This document shows, in pieces, positions 1 to 7,217 of a stretch of 19,405 nucleotides of DNA; position 1 is the first letter of the stretch; each line of letters opens with the position of its first letter. The translations under genes and the position numbers were made by a program. The notes beneath the pieces were generated by a model. The model saw nothing but the letters and a program-made list of their open reading frames with translations. It was not told the DNA's origin and made no database searches. Origin of the DNA: an uncultured Prevotellaceae bacterium (GTDB lineage: Bacteria > Bacteroidota > Bacteroidia > Bacteroidales > Bacteroidaceae); assembly GCA_958404085.1 (NCBI GenBank), contig CATXZX010000002.1, positions 1 through 19,405 of the forward strand, written 5' to 3'.

Positions 1-1563
1 GGTACAAGCACGGACACCCTGTTGCTCGCTTCCCGTCGTTGACAAAGATATACTGCTTACTCCGTAATAGAGCAGTTCTTCCAACAGTTTCTCACTTGAC
101 ATGTTTCCATAACCGATTGTAAAGAAGAAACCATCTCCAACCTGACGCGTCACATCCCTTTCATAGACCACTTGAAAACCGTTATCCGTAAAAATCTTTT
201 TCATCTTTTCAGCTCTCACGGCATAAGTCCGCGTATCTTCCACAAAATTGATTTTTCCTTCGACCGAACGATTGAACATTTCAGCCAAGCCATATTGTGT
301 AGATGCCGTACAGCCAGAAGTGATCATGTACAGGATTGAAGCAATGAATGTAGGACCAAAGACCCCGGAATCCGCATACCGGGCCGCCAAAGCCGGATAC
401 TGTTTTCCGAACATCTTGTCCGAAATACAAGCAATTGCAATCCGTTGTCCGGCATAACTAAAGATTTTGGAAGCCGAAAGCATCAAGATGTAATTATCCG
501 TATAATGTGCTACCGTCGGCGGATACGGTTCGGCATAAGGAATACCCAGATTCTGCCGGTAATCCATGCAAAAATAAGCCAAGTCCTCCAATACGACAGC
601 ATCATGCTTTGTAGCCAATTCGCCGATAATCTTCAATTCACTTTCCTCCAAACATATCCATGCCGGGTTGTTGGGATTCGAATACACAATAACGGCTATA
701 TCTTCCGCAGCCATCAACTGTTCCAGCTTTTCGTGCAATGCCTCACCCCGATAGTCATGTATATCAAACTGCACATACTCTATCCCTAAAACGCGCAACT
801 GCGATTTCTGAATCGGAAAACCAGGGTCAATGAACAGCACTTTGTTTTTTCCTTCCACACGTTGCGTACATGCAATAAAAGACGCGAACGAAACTGCTAC
901 AGACCCCGTAGCCGGAACGCATGCCTGTGCTGAAATATCAACATTCAAAAAAGCCTTTACAAAACGGGATGAAGCCTCTTTCAGTTCGGCCACACCACTT
1001 GCAGCCGGATAGACTGAAGCAACGCCTTGGTCCAATGCTCTTTTTTCAGCCATACATCCTACTTCATTGGGCGGAAGCCCGGGAGAACCCTGGTCCATCC
1101 GTATAAACGGTATTCCCGTCATCTGCTCCAGACGCGAAGCTACCAAAAGAATATCGCCTATCGTAGCATTTCCTATATCCTTTATTTTCAATTCGTCGAT
1201 AACCGAACGGACTATCTCATCAATGAATTGCGGTCTGCGTAGTGCAGCGGAATTTATACTGATCTTATCGGCACCGGCATTGAGTAGTCTGTCGACGTCG
1301 CTCAGTTCATTGATGCCTCCGCCTACCGTAAACGGAATGGAAATCTCCGCCGCCACTTTACTTACGAGGTCTGTAAAGGTCTTGCGTCCTTCATGGCTGG
1401 CCGTTATATCCAGAAATACCAGTTCGTCCGCTCCCTGCTGGCTGTATGCTTTGCCTAATTCTACCGGGTCGCCGGCTGTACGCAGGTTGACGAAGTTCGT
1501 ACCTTTTACGGTTTGCCCGTTTTTAACGTCCAGACAAGGAATAATTCGTTTTGCCAATCCCAT
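1..1563 (-). CDS. HisF N-terminal half fused in frame to a class I/II PLP aminotransferase (3' end outside window)
   Basis: A single stop-free frame begins at the ATG at 1563 and runs off the window edge after 521 codons. Residues 1-117 are clearly the start of HisF, the cyclase subunit of imidazole glycerol phosphate synthase: IIPCLDV with the catalytic Asp12, then VKGTNFVNLR, FLDITASHEGR, FTVGGGI and NSAALRRP. From about residue 118 the protein is instead a fold-type I aminotransferase typical of Bacteroidales. It has RMDQGSPGLPPNEVG, NPNNP at 296-300, the PLP-ring Asp327 in EDLAYF, the Schiff-base Lys366 in SKIFSYAGQR, and SLSTTGSEQQG near the window edge. The rest of HisF, including its second catalytic Asp (around 130 in the family), is missing, and so are about the first ten residues expected of the aminotransferase. 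It starts 10 nt after hisA, the usual place for hisF. I read the frame codon by codon through the join and found no stop or shift. Either a real deletion fused two genes or the assembly is chimeric. Confidence 0.8.
   Translation of the reverse strand, partial: MGLAKRIIPCLDVKNGQTVKGTNFVNLRTAGDPVELGKAYSQQGADELVFLDITASHEGRKTFTDLVSKVAAEISIPFTVGGGINELSDVDRLLNAGADKISINSAALRRPQFIDEIVRSVIDELKIKDIGNATIGDILLVASRLEQMTGIPFIRMDQGSPGLPPNEVGCMAEKRALDQGVASVYPAASGVAELKEASSRFVKAFLNVDISAQACVPATGSVAVSFASFIACTQRVEGKNKVLFIDPGFPIQKSQLRVLGIEYVQFDIHDYRGEALHEKLEQLMAAEDIAVIVYSNPNNPAWICLEESELKIIGELATKHDAVVLEDLAYFCMDYRQNLGIPYAEPYPPTVAHYTDNYILMLSASKIFSYAGQRIAIACISDKMFGKQYPALAARYADSGVFGPTFIASILYMITSGCTASTQYGLAEMFNRSVEGKINFVEDTRTYAVRAEKMKKIFTDNGFQVVYERDVTRQVGDGFFFTIGYGNMSSEKLLEELLYYGVSSISLSTTGSEQQGVRACT
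1205..1222 (-). other. Junction between hisF and aminotransferase sequence
   Basis: Protein similarity to HisF stops and similarity to the aminotransferase starts within the residues Ile-Asp-Glu-Ile-Val-Arg, at about residues 114-119 of the fused frame. Both families plausibly have a similar short stretch here (HisF around IDEI, the aminotransferase around EIV-SVI-EL), so the breakpoint cannot be placed to the base. No insertion sequence, direct repeat or inverted repeat is visible at the join. The pattern would fit a microhomology-mediated deletion or an assembly chimera. Confidence 0.6.
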
Positions 1564-1573
1564 GGTGGTAAAA

Positions 1574-2296
1574 TTAAAAGCCGGCCCACCGGCTGAGTTC
1601 GTTGAGTGATATCCGGCCCTCGTAGATGGCTTTTCCGAAAACGACGGCCGGTATTCCCGCTTCGTCCAATGAAATAATGTCGTCCATGGAGCTGATACCA
1701 CCACTGGCAATCAGGTGGCACGGCGCTTGTTCCATAATACGCCGGTAAAGGGCTATCGACGGTCCTTTGAGCATGCCGTCTTTGCTGATGTCCGTACATA
1801 ATACGTTGGTGACTCCTTCCTTTAAATACCGTTTGACGAAGTCGTACAGATTGACACCGCCCGATTCGAGCCATCCGCTGATGCGTACCGTTTCATCCTG
1901 AACATCTGCTCCTAAGATAATCTTTTCAGAACCGTATTGCTTTAGCCAGCCGAGGAATAAGTCCGGTTCGTTTACAGCGATACTTCCTATTGTAACCATG
2001 GTTGCACCGCATTCGAAAACTTTGGTCAGGTCTTCGTCGCGTTTTATGCCGCCTCCGAAATCAATGGTCAGCGACGTTCCTTGTGCGATGCGTAATAATG
2101 TATGATGATTGACCACGCTCTTCGAACGCGCTCCGTCGAGGTCGACCATGTGGAGACGTTTGAAACCGTAATCTTCAAATTCTTTGGCTACTTCCAGCGG
2201 ATCATTGTTATAGATCTTCTGGGTTGTGTAGTCGCCTTTGCTCAGGCGGACACATTTTCCGTCGATAATGTCAATGGCAGGAATAAGTTCTATCAT
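1574..2296 (-). CDS. hisA: Phosphoribosylformimino-5-aminoimidazole carboxamide ribotide isomerase HisA
   Basis: HisA catalyses the Amadori isomerisation of ProFAR to PRFAR, the fourth step of histidine biosynthesis, in the cytosol. The 240-residue protein has the normal length of this (beta-alpha)8 barrel. It carries the opening IPAIDIIDGKCVRL with catalytic Asp9, the phosphate-binding FGGGI near residue 80, the second catalytic acid Asp131 in LGADV, TDISKDGMLKGP, and the second phosphate-binding ASGGI. The start codon overlaps the hisH stop by four bases (ATGA), indicating translational coupling. The truncated hisF frame starts 10 nt downstream. The order hisH-hisA-hisF is the usual one in Bacteroidales. 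The gene looks intact. Confidence 0.96.
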   Translation of the reverse strand: MIELIPAIDIIDGKCVRLSKGDYTTQKIYNNDPLEVAKEFEDYGFKRLHMVDLDGARSKSVVNHHTLLRIAQGTSLTIDFGGGIKRDEDLTKVFECGATMVTIGSIAVNEPDLFLGWLKQYGSEKIILGADVQDETVRISGWLESGGVNLYDFVKRYLKEGVTNVLCTDISKDGMLKGPSIALYRRIMEQAPCHLIASGGISSMDDIISLDEAGIPAVVFGKAIYEGRISLNELSRWAGF

Positions 2297-2913
2297 TTGT
2301 TTCGTATCGTTTGCTGTTTGCGGGCTATTTCAATGAAGTTCTTCAGTATAATTTCGCCGGCGTCGCCACTTTTTTCAGGATGAAATTGCGTGGCGTAATA
2401 ATTCTTTGTGTGCAGTGCTGCGCTGAAGGGGTGTATATAGTTTGCCGTTGCGATGGTATCGGCACATGTAGGAATGTAATAGCTATGTACGAAGTATACA
2501 TAACTGTTTTCTTCCAACGATGTGAATAAATCGCTCTGCAGGTGATACAAGTCATTCCACCCCATGTGCGGAACTTTTTCCTGATGGGTACGTGGCAAAA
2601 AGCGCTTGACATCGACATCGAAGATACCCAGACAGTCGACATCGCCTTCTTCGCTGTGCCGGCACATCAGTTGTTGCCCTATGCAGATGCCTAATACCGG
2701 CTGTTGCAGACTGCGGATTAAATAGTCCAGCCGGTGTTCGCGCAGGTAAGCCATGGTGTTGGCCGCCTCTCCCTGTCCAGGAAACAGAATACAGTCCGCT
2801 TTGCTCAGTGTTTCGAAGTCATCCGTTACAAGCGGGCTGATTCCGATTCGTTTGAGTGCATGTACGACCGAATAAATGTTTCCGGCGTTGTATTTTACGA
2901 TAGCTACGTTCAT
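2293..2913 (-). CDS. hisH: Imidazole glycerol phosphate synthase glutaminase subunit HisH
   Basis: HisH is a class I glutamine amidotransferase that releases ammonia and channels it through the HisF barrel to convert PRFAR to IGP and AICAR. The 206-residue protein has PGQGEA at 45-50, the nucleophile Cys77 in LGICIGQQ, and the triad partners His178 and Glu180 in QFHPEKSG. Length and motifs are normal, so the gene appears intact. It lies 90 nt downstream of proS on the same strand. I see no convincing TAnnTTTG element in that gap, so it may be read from the proS transcript. Its obligate partner HisF is truncated downstream, which would leave the glutaminase without an ammonia acceptor unless another hisF copy exists. 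Confidence 0.95.
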   Translation of the reverse strand: MNVAIVKYNAGNIYSVVHALKRIGISPLVTDDFETLSKADCILFPGQGEAANTMAYLREHRLDYLIRSLQQPVLGICIGQQLMCRHSEEGDVDCLGIFDVDVKRFLPRTHQEKVPHMGWNDLYHLQSDLFTSLEENSYVYFVHSYYIPTCADTIATANYIHPFSAALHTKNYYATQFHPEKSGDAGEIILKNFIEIARKQQTIRNK

Positions 2914-3003
2914 TGAAACAATGTTTCTTGTTTTTATCTGTTTGTTAAGCTCTTTTTTTTAGTGTGCAGTAACAGGGAACATACCTTCGAAGGGCATAGG
3001 GAC

Positions 3004-4488
3004 TTAATAGGAACGGGCAATGAGGACTTTGTAGCGGGCCGGTTTGCCGCTGACCATGTCTGTTCCCGGATTTGTCTGGTCTACACTGAACGGCACGCAA
3101 CGGATTGTAGCCTGAGTCTCTTCTTTGATGCGTGCTTCGGTCTCAGTCGTACCGTCCCAGGGGCACAGAAAGAAACCGCCGTCTTTGATTCTGTTTTTGA
3201 ACTCTTCATACGAATTGCATTCGTAGATGTGCGAGTCAAGAAACGATTTGGCTTTTGTGTAGATGTTCTGCTGGATGTCGTCGAGCAGATTCTTTACATA
3301 TTCTTCGATACCGTCGCACGAAACGGTTTCTTTTTCCAGGGTATCGCGCCTCATGACTTCCACCGTATTGTTGGCTAAGTCTCTTCCGCCCATCACCAGG
3401 CGTACGGGAACCCCTTTCAGTTCGTAGTCCGCAAACTTGAAGCCGGGGCGTTTGTTGTCGGCATTGTCGTATTTGACCGAAAGGCCCATTGAACGGAGCT
3501 TCTCGATAATGGGGGTCAGTTTTTTGTCAAATTCCTTCAACTCATCTCCACCTTTATATATAGGTACGATGACTACTTGTATCGGTGCGAGCGCAGGAGG
3601 CAGCACTAGGCCGTTGTCATCGGAGTGAGTCATGATGAGGGCTCCCATAAGACGGGTGGATACACCCCATGATGTAGCCCATGCGTAGTCGAGCTGATTG
3701 TTTTTGTCTACGAACTGTACATTGAATGCTTTTCCGAAATTTTGTCCTAAGAAGTGGGACGTACCGCTCTGCAATGCTTTTCCGTCCTGCATCATGGCTT
3801 CGATTGTATATGTGTCCAACGCTCCGGCAAAACGTTCCGTCTCGCTTTTTACACCTTGCACAACCGGGATGGCCATGTATTTTTCGGCAAAATCGGCATA
3901 AACCTTCAGCATCATTTTGGCACGGTCTTCTGCTTCCTCGCGGGTCGCATGTGCTGTGTGTCCTTCTTGCCACAAAAATTCAGCTGTCCGAAGGAACAGA
4001 CGGGTCCGCATTTCCCAACGCATGACGTTACACCATTGGTTACACAACAGAGGTAGGTCGCGATAACTGTGAATCCAATTTCGGTAGGTATTCCAGATGA
4101 TCGTTTCGGATGTTGGACGTATGATGAGTTCTTCTTCGAGTTTTGCGGCGGGGTCGACAACGACTCCCGTATGATCTTCGTTTGTCTTGAGACGGTAGTG
4201 TGTCACTACGGCACATTCTTTGGCAAATCCTTCAACGTGTTCCGCCTCCTTACTTAAGAAGGATTTCGGAATCAGCAACGGGAAATATGCGTTTTGTACA
4301 CCTGTTTCCTTGAACTTGTCGTCCAGTGTGCGTTGTATTTTTTCCCAAATGGCGTATCCATAGGGCTTGATAACCATACAACCTCTTACGTCGGACTGTT
4401 CAGCCAAATCGGCTTTGATAACTAATTCATTATACCATTGTGAATAATTGACACTACGCTTGGTCAAGTCTTTCAGTTCCTTTGCCAT
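3004..4488 (-). CDS. proS: Prolyl-tRNA synthetase, archaeal/eukaryal type
   Basis: ProRS charges tRNA-Pro with proline in the cytosol. The 494-residue form beginning MAKELKDL is the right length for the type without the bacterial editing insertion. Class II motifs are visible: motif 1 around GCMVIKPYGYAIW (36-48), PTSE at 125-128, motif 2 in RWEMRTRLFLRTAEF (157-171) followed by QEGHTAH, and motif 3 in GLVLPPALAP. The C-terminus has the family's PGTDMVSGKPARYK segment and ends in Ser-Tyr, as usual for this type. The frame stays open upstream for another 179 codons, but that extension is antisense to the OmpA-like gene and has an unnatural Pro/Ala-rich composition. The ATG at 4488 matches the family start and has a TAnnTTTG element just upstream. 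Confidence 0.96.
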   Translation of the reverse strand: MAKELKDLTKRSVNYSQWYNELVIKADLAEQSDVRGCMVIKPYGYAIWEKIQRTLDDKFKETGVQNAYFPLLIPKSFLSKEAEHVEGFAKECAVVTHYRLKTNEDHTGVVVDPAAKLEEELIIRPTSETIIWNTYRNWIHSYRDLPLLCNQWCNVMRWEMRTRLFLRTAEFLWQEGHTAHATREEAEDRAKMMLKVYADFAEKYMAIPVVQGVKSETERFAGALDTYTIEAMMQDGKALQSGTSHFLGQNFGKAFNVQFVDKNNQLDYAWATSWGVSTRLMGALIMTHSDDNGLVLPPALAPIQVVIVPIYKGGDELKEFDKKLTPIIEKLRSMGLSVKYDNADNKRPGFKFADYELKGVPVRLVMGGRDLANNTVEVMRRDTLEKETVSCDGIEEYVKNLLDDIQQNIYTKAKSFLDSHIYECNSYEEFKNRIKDGGFFLCPWDGTTETEARIKEETQATIRCVPFSVDQTNPGTDMVSGKPARYKVLIARSY

Positions 4489-4508
4489 ACCTATAAAATT
4501 GTTGGATG

Positions 4509-4516
4509 CAAAAGTA
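4509..4516 (-). promoter_or_regulatory. Putative -7 element of the proS promoter
   Basis: On the minus strand these bases read TACTTTTG, matching the Bacteroides -7 consensus TAnnTTTG, 20 nt upstream of the proS ATG. No clear TTTG -33 element is seen at the expected spacing. Confidence 0.5.
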
Positions 4517-4558
4517 CGAAAAAATGAGTAATTACCCCCTGAATATACAAGTTTTCTG

Positions 4559-4566
4559 TATCTTTG
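4559..4566 (+). promoter_or_regulatory. Putative -7 element of the OmpA-like gene promoter
   Basis: TATCTTTG matches TAnnTTTG and lies 37 nt before the ATG at 4604. Together with the element at 4509-4516 it forms a divergent promoter region between proS and the lipoprotein gene. A -33 TTTG is not evident. Confidence 0.55.
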
Positions 4567-4603
4567 CAACGTACAAAATGAATTATTCAACTTTTTGGAG
4601 AGT

Positions 4604-5284
4604 ATGCAAACTACAAAATTTTTAACTACGGTCTTGTGCGCAGGCTTGGTGCTTAGCGGTTGTAACATGAATAATAAAGCAAAAGGCGGTCTTATCGGTG
4701 CCGGTGGAGGTGCCCTTTTGGGTGGAATTATCGGAAATATAGCCGGAAATACGGCCGTCGGAGCCGTCATCGGAGGCGCTGTCGGTGCAGGTGCAGGTGT
4801 GCTTATCGGTAACAAGATGGACAAGGCGAAGGCTGAAGCTGAAAAAGTACAGAATGCGCAGGTTGAAAGTGTTACGGACAAGAACGGACTGAAGGCTGTG
4901 AAAGTTACTTTCGATTCAGGAATCTTGTTCGCATTGAATAAATCAGATTTAAACGCTTCGGCAAAGACTTCGCTGACGCAGTTTTCGCAGGTGCTGAAGA
5001 ATAACCCTACGATGGACATCGCCATCTATGGTCATACTGACAATACGGGTACGGATGCTATCAACAACCCGCTGTCGCTTAAGCGCGCACAGTCTGTTGT
5101 CAATTATCTTTCTCAGGCAGGCGTAAGCTATTCTCAATTCAAGGAGGTCAAAGGTCTGGGTTCAACCCAGCCGATAGCTTCGAATGATACCAAAGAGGGA
5201 CGTGACCAGAACCGTCGGGTCGAGATCTTTATGTATGCAAGCGAGGCAATGATTGAAGCAGCCAACAACGGTACGCTTCAGTAA
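4604..5284 (+). CDS. OmpA-family lipoprotein with glycine-zipper segment
   Basis: This is probably an outer membrane lipoprotein that tethers the envelope to peptidoglycan. The ATG at 4604 gives a 226-residue protein with a signal peptide and lipobox VLSGC (lipidated Cys20); an upstream TTG in the same frame adds only three residues and is less likely. Residues about 28-72 form a Gly/Ala-rich glycine zipper (GAGGGALLGGIIGNIAG and similar). The C-terminal OmpA domain (about 95-215) has VTFDSGILFALNKSDL, IYGHTDNTG and the peptidoglycan-binding pattern DQNRRVEIFM. It is divergent from proS and is followed by a strong terminator. Related small lipoproteins are common in Bacteroidales; the specific role here is unknown. 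Confidence 0.93.
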   Translation: MQTTKFLTTVLCAGLVLSGCNMNNKAKGGLIGAGGGALLGGIIGNIAGNTAVGAVIGGAVGAGAGVLIGNKMDKAKAEAEKVQNAQVESVTDKNGLKAVKVTFDSGILFALNKSDLNASAKTSLTQFSQVLKNNPTMDIAIYGHTDNTGTDAINNPLSLKRAQSVVNYLSQAGVSYSQFKEVKGLGSTQPIASNDTKEGRDQNRRVEIFMYASEAMIEAANNGTLQ

Positions 5285-5304
5285 GGTGATTTTGGAATTA
5301 ACGG

Positions 5305-5345
5305 AAGAGGCTGTTTCAGGCAATGGTGCGGGAACAGCCTCTTTT
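5305..5345 (+). terminator. Rho-independent terminator after the OmpA-like gene
   Basis: The arm AAGAGGCTGTT (5305-5315) pairs perfectly with AACAGCCTCTT (5333-5343) around a 17-nt loop, followed by TTC. It starts 20 nt after the stop codon. The stem opens with AAGA, so it may also work for transcription from the other strand. Confidence 0.8.
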
Positions 5346-5451
5346 CTACGTGTGTTTTCGGAACGGGATGCCGTTTCGGTTTTAAAAAGCTCGGACTTAT
5401 TTTGAAATACCGGGCTGCTTTTTCTCAGACAAATCGAAAGAATACAGACAG

Positions 5452-6132
5452 ATGCTGATAAAGAAATTTATATATCGTACTATATTATGGATGCTGATCC
5501 TCTTTTTCGGATCCACATTGGGGGTGACGTTGCTTTACCGGTATATTCCGGTTCCGGTTACTCCGCTGATGGTCATACGTTGTGTCCAGCAGTGGAATCG
5601 GGGCGAGGCGCTGGCTCTCTCACATCATTGGGTTCCGCTTTCGGATATGTCACCCCATTTGTCTCGGGCCGTGATAACGTCTGAAGACCAGCGCTTTCTG
5701 ATGCATAATGGTTTCGATTTTCATGAAATAGGCAATGCGGTTAGTGAACGGCTTTCCGGAAAACGGATTCGCGGCGGAAGTACGATAAGCCAGCAGACAG
5801 CAAAGAATGTTTTTCTGTGGCCTGCTTCATCCTGGGTGAGGAAAGGCTTTGAAGTATATTTTACTTGTTTGATAGAATGGTGTTGGGGGAAAGAGCGGAT
5901 TATGGAGGTTTATTTGAATTCCATAGAAATGGGAAGTGGCATATACGGTGCGGAAGCCGTTGCGCAGAAACATTTTTCAACGGATGCAAGGCATTTGTCT
6001 CGTTCGCAGTGTGCGCTGATAGCTGCTACGTTACCTAATCCGTTAAAATATAGTTCGGCTTCACCATCTCGTTACATTAAAAAACGTCAACGTCGCATTT
6101 TGAAACAGATGAACGCTGTGAAATCTTTTTGA
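5452..6132 (+). CDS. mtgA: Monofunctional biosynthetic peptidoglycan transglycosylase (GT51)
   Basis: MtgA polymerises lipid II into glycan strands at the periplasmic face of the inner membrane. The 226-residue protein has one N-terminal transmembrane anchor (about residues 6-29) and then a GT51 domain without a transpeptidase domain. Signature motifs are the catalytic Glu78 in TSEDQRF, RGGSTISQQTAKN (107-119), KERIMEVYLN (147-156) and GIYGAEAVAQKHF (163-175). Length matches other stand-alone MtgA proteins. It lies 167 nt after the OmpA-like gene beyond a terminator, so it probably has its own promoter, although I see no full TAnnTTTG element. It converges with the small gene at 6173, with 40 nt between them. 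Confidence 0.94.
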   Translation: MLIKKFIYRTILWMLILFFGSTLGVTLLYRYIPVPVTPLMVIRCVQQWNRGEALALSHHWVPLSDMSPHLSRAVITSEDQRFLMHNGFDFHEIGNAVSERLSGKRIRGGSTISQQTAKNVFLWPASSWVRKGFEVYFTCLIEWCWGKERIMEVYLNSIEMGSGIYGAEAVAQKHFSTDARHLSRSQCALIAATLPNPLKYSSASPSRYIKKRQRRILKQMNAVKSF

Positions 6133-6172
6133 AAGAGGAATGGGCTTGTTTTCAGAATGGTAAGAGGGGTGT

Positions 6173-6433
6173 TCAGTATCGGATGCGTTTTTTTCCGAAA
6201 AGGTATTTGAAACGACTGACGACACGCATGCCTAAAACAACGCCGTCGTAAATAGCGACAGCTTTGTCAAAACTGTTGACCATGGCTCCGAAACGTGATG
6301 TCGTTTTAGGTGCGGCGAATAAAGATTGCGTGTCCTGCTTGATTTCCGTCTTTAGCGTACGGATTTCAGCCAAGACTTTTTCGCGTTCGGCTAAGATGGT
6401 TTCGAGAGAATAGTTGTTGTTCGGTTGTTCCAT
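6173..6433 (-). CDS. Small hypothetical protein, last gene of a three-gene membrane operon
   Basis: This 86-residue protein is not assigned to a named family here. Residues about 8-36 look like an amphipathic coiled coil rich in Glu and Lys (LETILAEREKVLAEIRTL). The C-terminal part is basic, ends in LFGKKRIRY, and has no clear transmembrane segment (AVAIYDGVVLGMRVVSRF is only weakly hydrophobic). It begins 6 nt after the holin-like gene and is very probably cotranscribed with it and the YtxH-like gene. Small proteins of this kind commonly follow such pairs in Bacteroidales. The function is unknown; a membrane-associated stress or envelope role is only inferred from the neighbours. Confidence 0.75.
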   Translation of the reverse strand: MEQPNNNYSLETILAEREKVLAEIRTLKTEIKQDTQSLFAAPKTTSRFGAMVNSFDKAVAIYDGVVLGMRVVSRFKYLFGKKRIRY

Positions 6434-6439
6434 AGTCGG

Positions 6440-6793
6440 TTATTTATGCAAAAACAGATTTGCTAAAAAACGTGTGAGGGGATCGATGATTAATTTCTTA
6501 CGCATTGAATAAACAAATCCGATACTTAGTAGAAGCAGTAGGGTGATGATTCCATATCCGGCAATGGGGCTTCTGAATGCTTCGGACAAAATCGAGGCTA
6601 AAGCCAATAAAATAAATAAGATGGCTATTGTGCCCAGCATAAACAGGATGATACCTAAGATAAATGCTGAAAACAGAATAGTCATCTTACTGACGAATTC
6701 CAGTTGAACAAATCTTTTCTGAAGCTCCACATAGCGTTTAAACAGTATGAAAAGCTCTTGTAAATTTTCAATGTTCTTGTTACTGGAAAACAT
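6440..6793 (-). CDS. Phage-holin-like / DUF1469-type membrane protein
   Basis: The 117-residue protein has an N-terminal soluble helix (about 1-32), a long hydrophobic hairpin (about 36-70), and a further transmembrane helix (about 78-95) ending in a basic YSMRKKL segment. This is the layout of the Phage_holin_3_6/DUF1469 (YqjE-like) family, which despite its name is found on chromosomes outside prophages. It sits 11 nt downstream of the YtxH-like gene and 6 nt upstream of the coiled-coil gene, so the three form an operon. No other phage genes are near, so a lysis role is unlikely. The family function is not established. Confidence 0.8.
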   Translation of the reverse strand: MFSSNKNIENLQELFILFKRYVELQKRFVQLEFVSKMTILFSAFILGIILFMLGTIAILFILLALASILSEAFRSPIAGYGIITLLLLLSIGFVYSMRKKLIIDPLTRFLANLFLHK

Positions 6794-6804
6794 GGGCGGT
6801 GTTT

Positions 6805-7011
6805 TTATTCGTTTTCGGATTTAAGTTCACCGGCAATATCGTCGACCAAATCTTCCAACTCCTTGCGGTTTAGTTTAATTCCTCTTTTACGAAGAGCCTC
6901 TGCGATTTTGATACGCGTGTCTTCTCCTTTTTCAGGTGCAAAAAGAATTCCACATGCTGCACCTACGGCTGCGCCGCCTAAAAATGCTGCTAAAATACTT
7001 AATCCTTTCAT
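6805..7011 (-). CDS. YtxH-domain small protein
   Basis: The 68-residue protein opens with a short Gly/Ala-rich membrane helix (about 5-27), then the YtxH signature GILFAPEKGEDTR, then a charged helix ending in GELKSENE. YtxH-like proteins are small membrane-anchored proteins often linked to general stress, though their biochemical role is unknown. It is the first gene of a tight three-gene operon. A good promoter match lies 32 nt upstream (7043-7075). Confidence 0.85.
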   Translation of the reverse strand: MKGLSILAAFLGGAAVGAACGILFAPEKGEDTRIKIAEALRKRGIKLNRKELEDLVDDIAGELKSENE

Positions 7012-7042
7012 AATCGTTTATTTTATGGGTTATGGAATACCC

Positions 7043-7075
7043 CAAAGGTAAGTATAAAAAATGGAACCGGGCAAA
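7043..7075 (-). promoter_or_regulatory. Putative promoter of the YtxH/holin-like operon
   Basis: On the minus strand, TTTG (7072-7075) is followed after 21 nt by TACCTTTG (7043-7050), close to the Bacteroides TTTG-N19-20-TAnnTTTG pattern. The YtxH-like ATG lies 31 nt beyond. Confidence 0.6.
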
Positions 7076-7164
7076 TATTTTGGACGCTTTTTTGTATTTT
7101 GACAAAAAGTAGGCGGTTTAATATTGTTTAACTGCTTGTCAACTGATAAGAAAATGAAGAATCG

Positions 7165-7172
7165 TAAATTTG
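7165..7172 (+). promoter_or_regulatory. Putative -7 element of the SPOR lipoprotein promoter
   Basis: TAAATTTG matches TAnnTTTG, 45 nt before the ATG at 7218. A TTG at 7136-7138 is too far upstream to be a convincing -33 element. Confidence 0.5.
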
Positions 7173-7217
7173 CGCAATTAAAAGATTTAGCCAATAACAA
7201 TTGTAGTAAATATAATC

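Noticed and set aside
1506..1874. 122-codon minus-strand frame across the hisA/hisF boundary
   Set aside because: It is a shadow frame over hisA and the HisF start; the protein resembles nothing.
2986..2995. Palindrome CCTTCGAAGG between proS and hisH as a terminator
   Set aside because: The arm is only five bases, with no loop or T run on the transcribed strand.
3617..4160. Several frames of 80-120 codons on both strands inside proS
   Set aside because: Shadows of proS in other frames, with no coherent protein features.
4680..4820. Gly/Ala repeats in the OmpA-like gene as a DNA repeat array
   Set aside because: The repetition is at the protein level (glycine zipper) with irregular codons; there is no regular DNA period or spacer.
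4489..5025. 179-codon N-terminal extension of the proS frame
   Set aside because: It is antisense to the OmpA-like gene, Pro/Ala-rich because it mirrors that gene's Gly/Ala repeats, and resembles no domain; the family start and promoter support the ATG at 4488.
6440..6793. Holin-like gene as evidence of a prophage
   Set aside because: The DUF1469/holin-like family is common on chromosomes; no integrase, structural or lysis genes are nearby.
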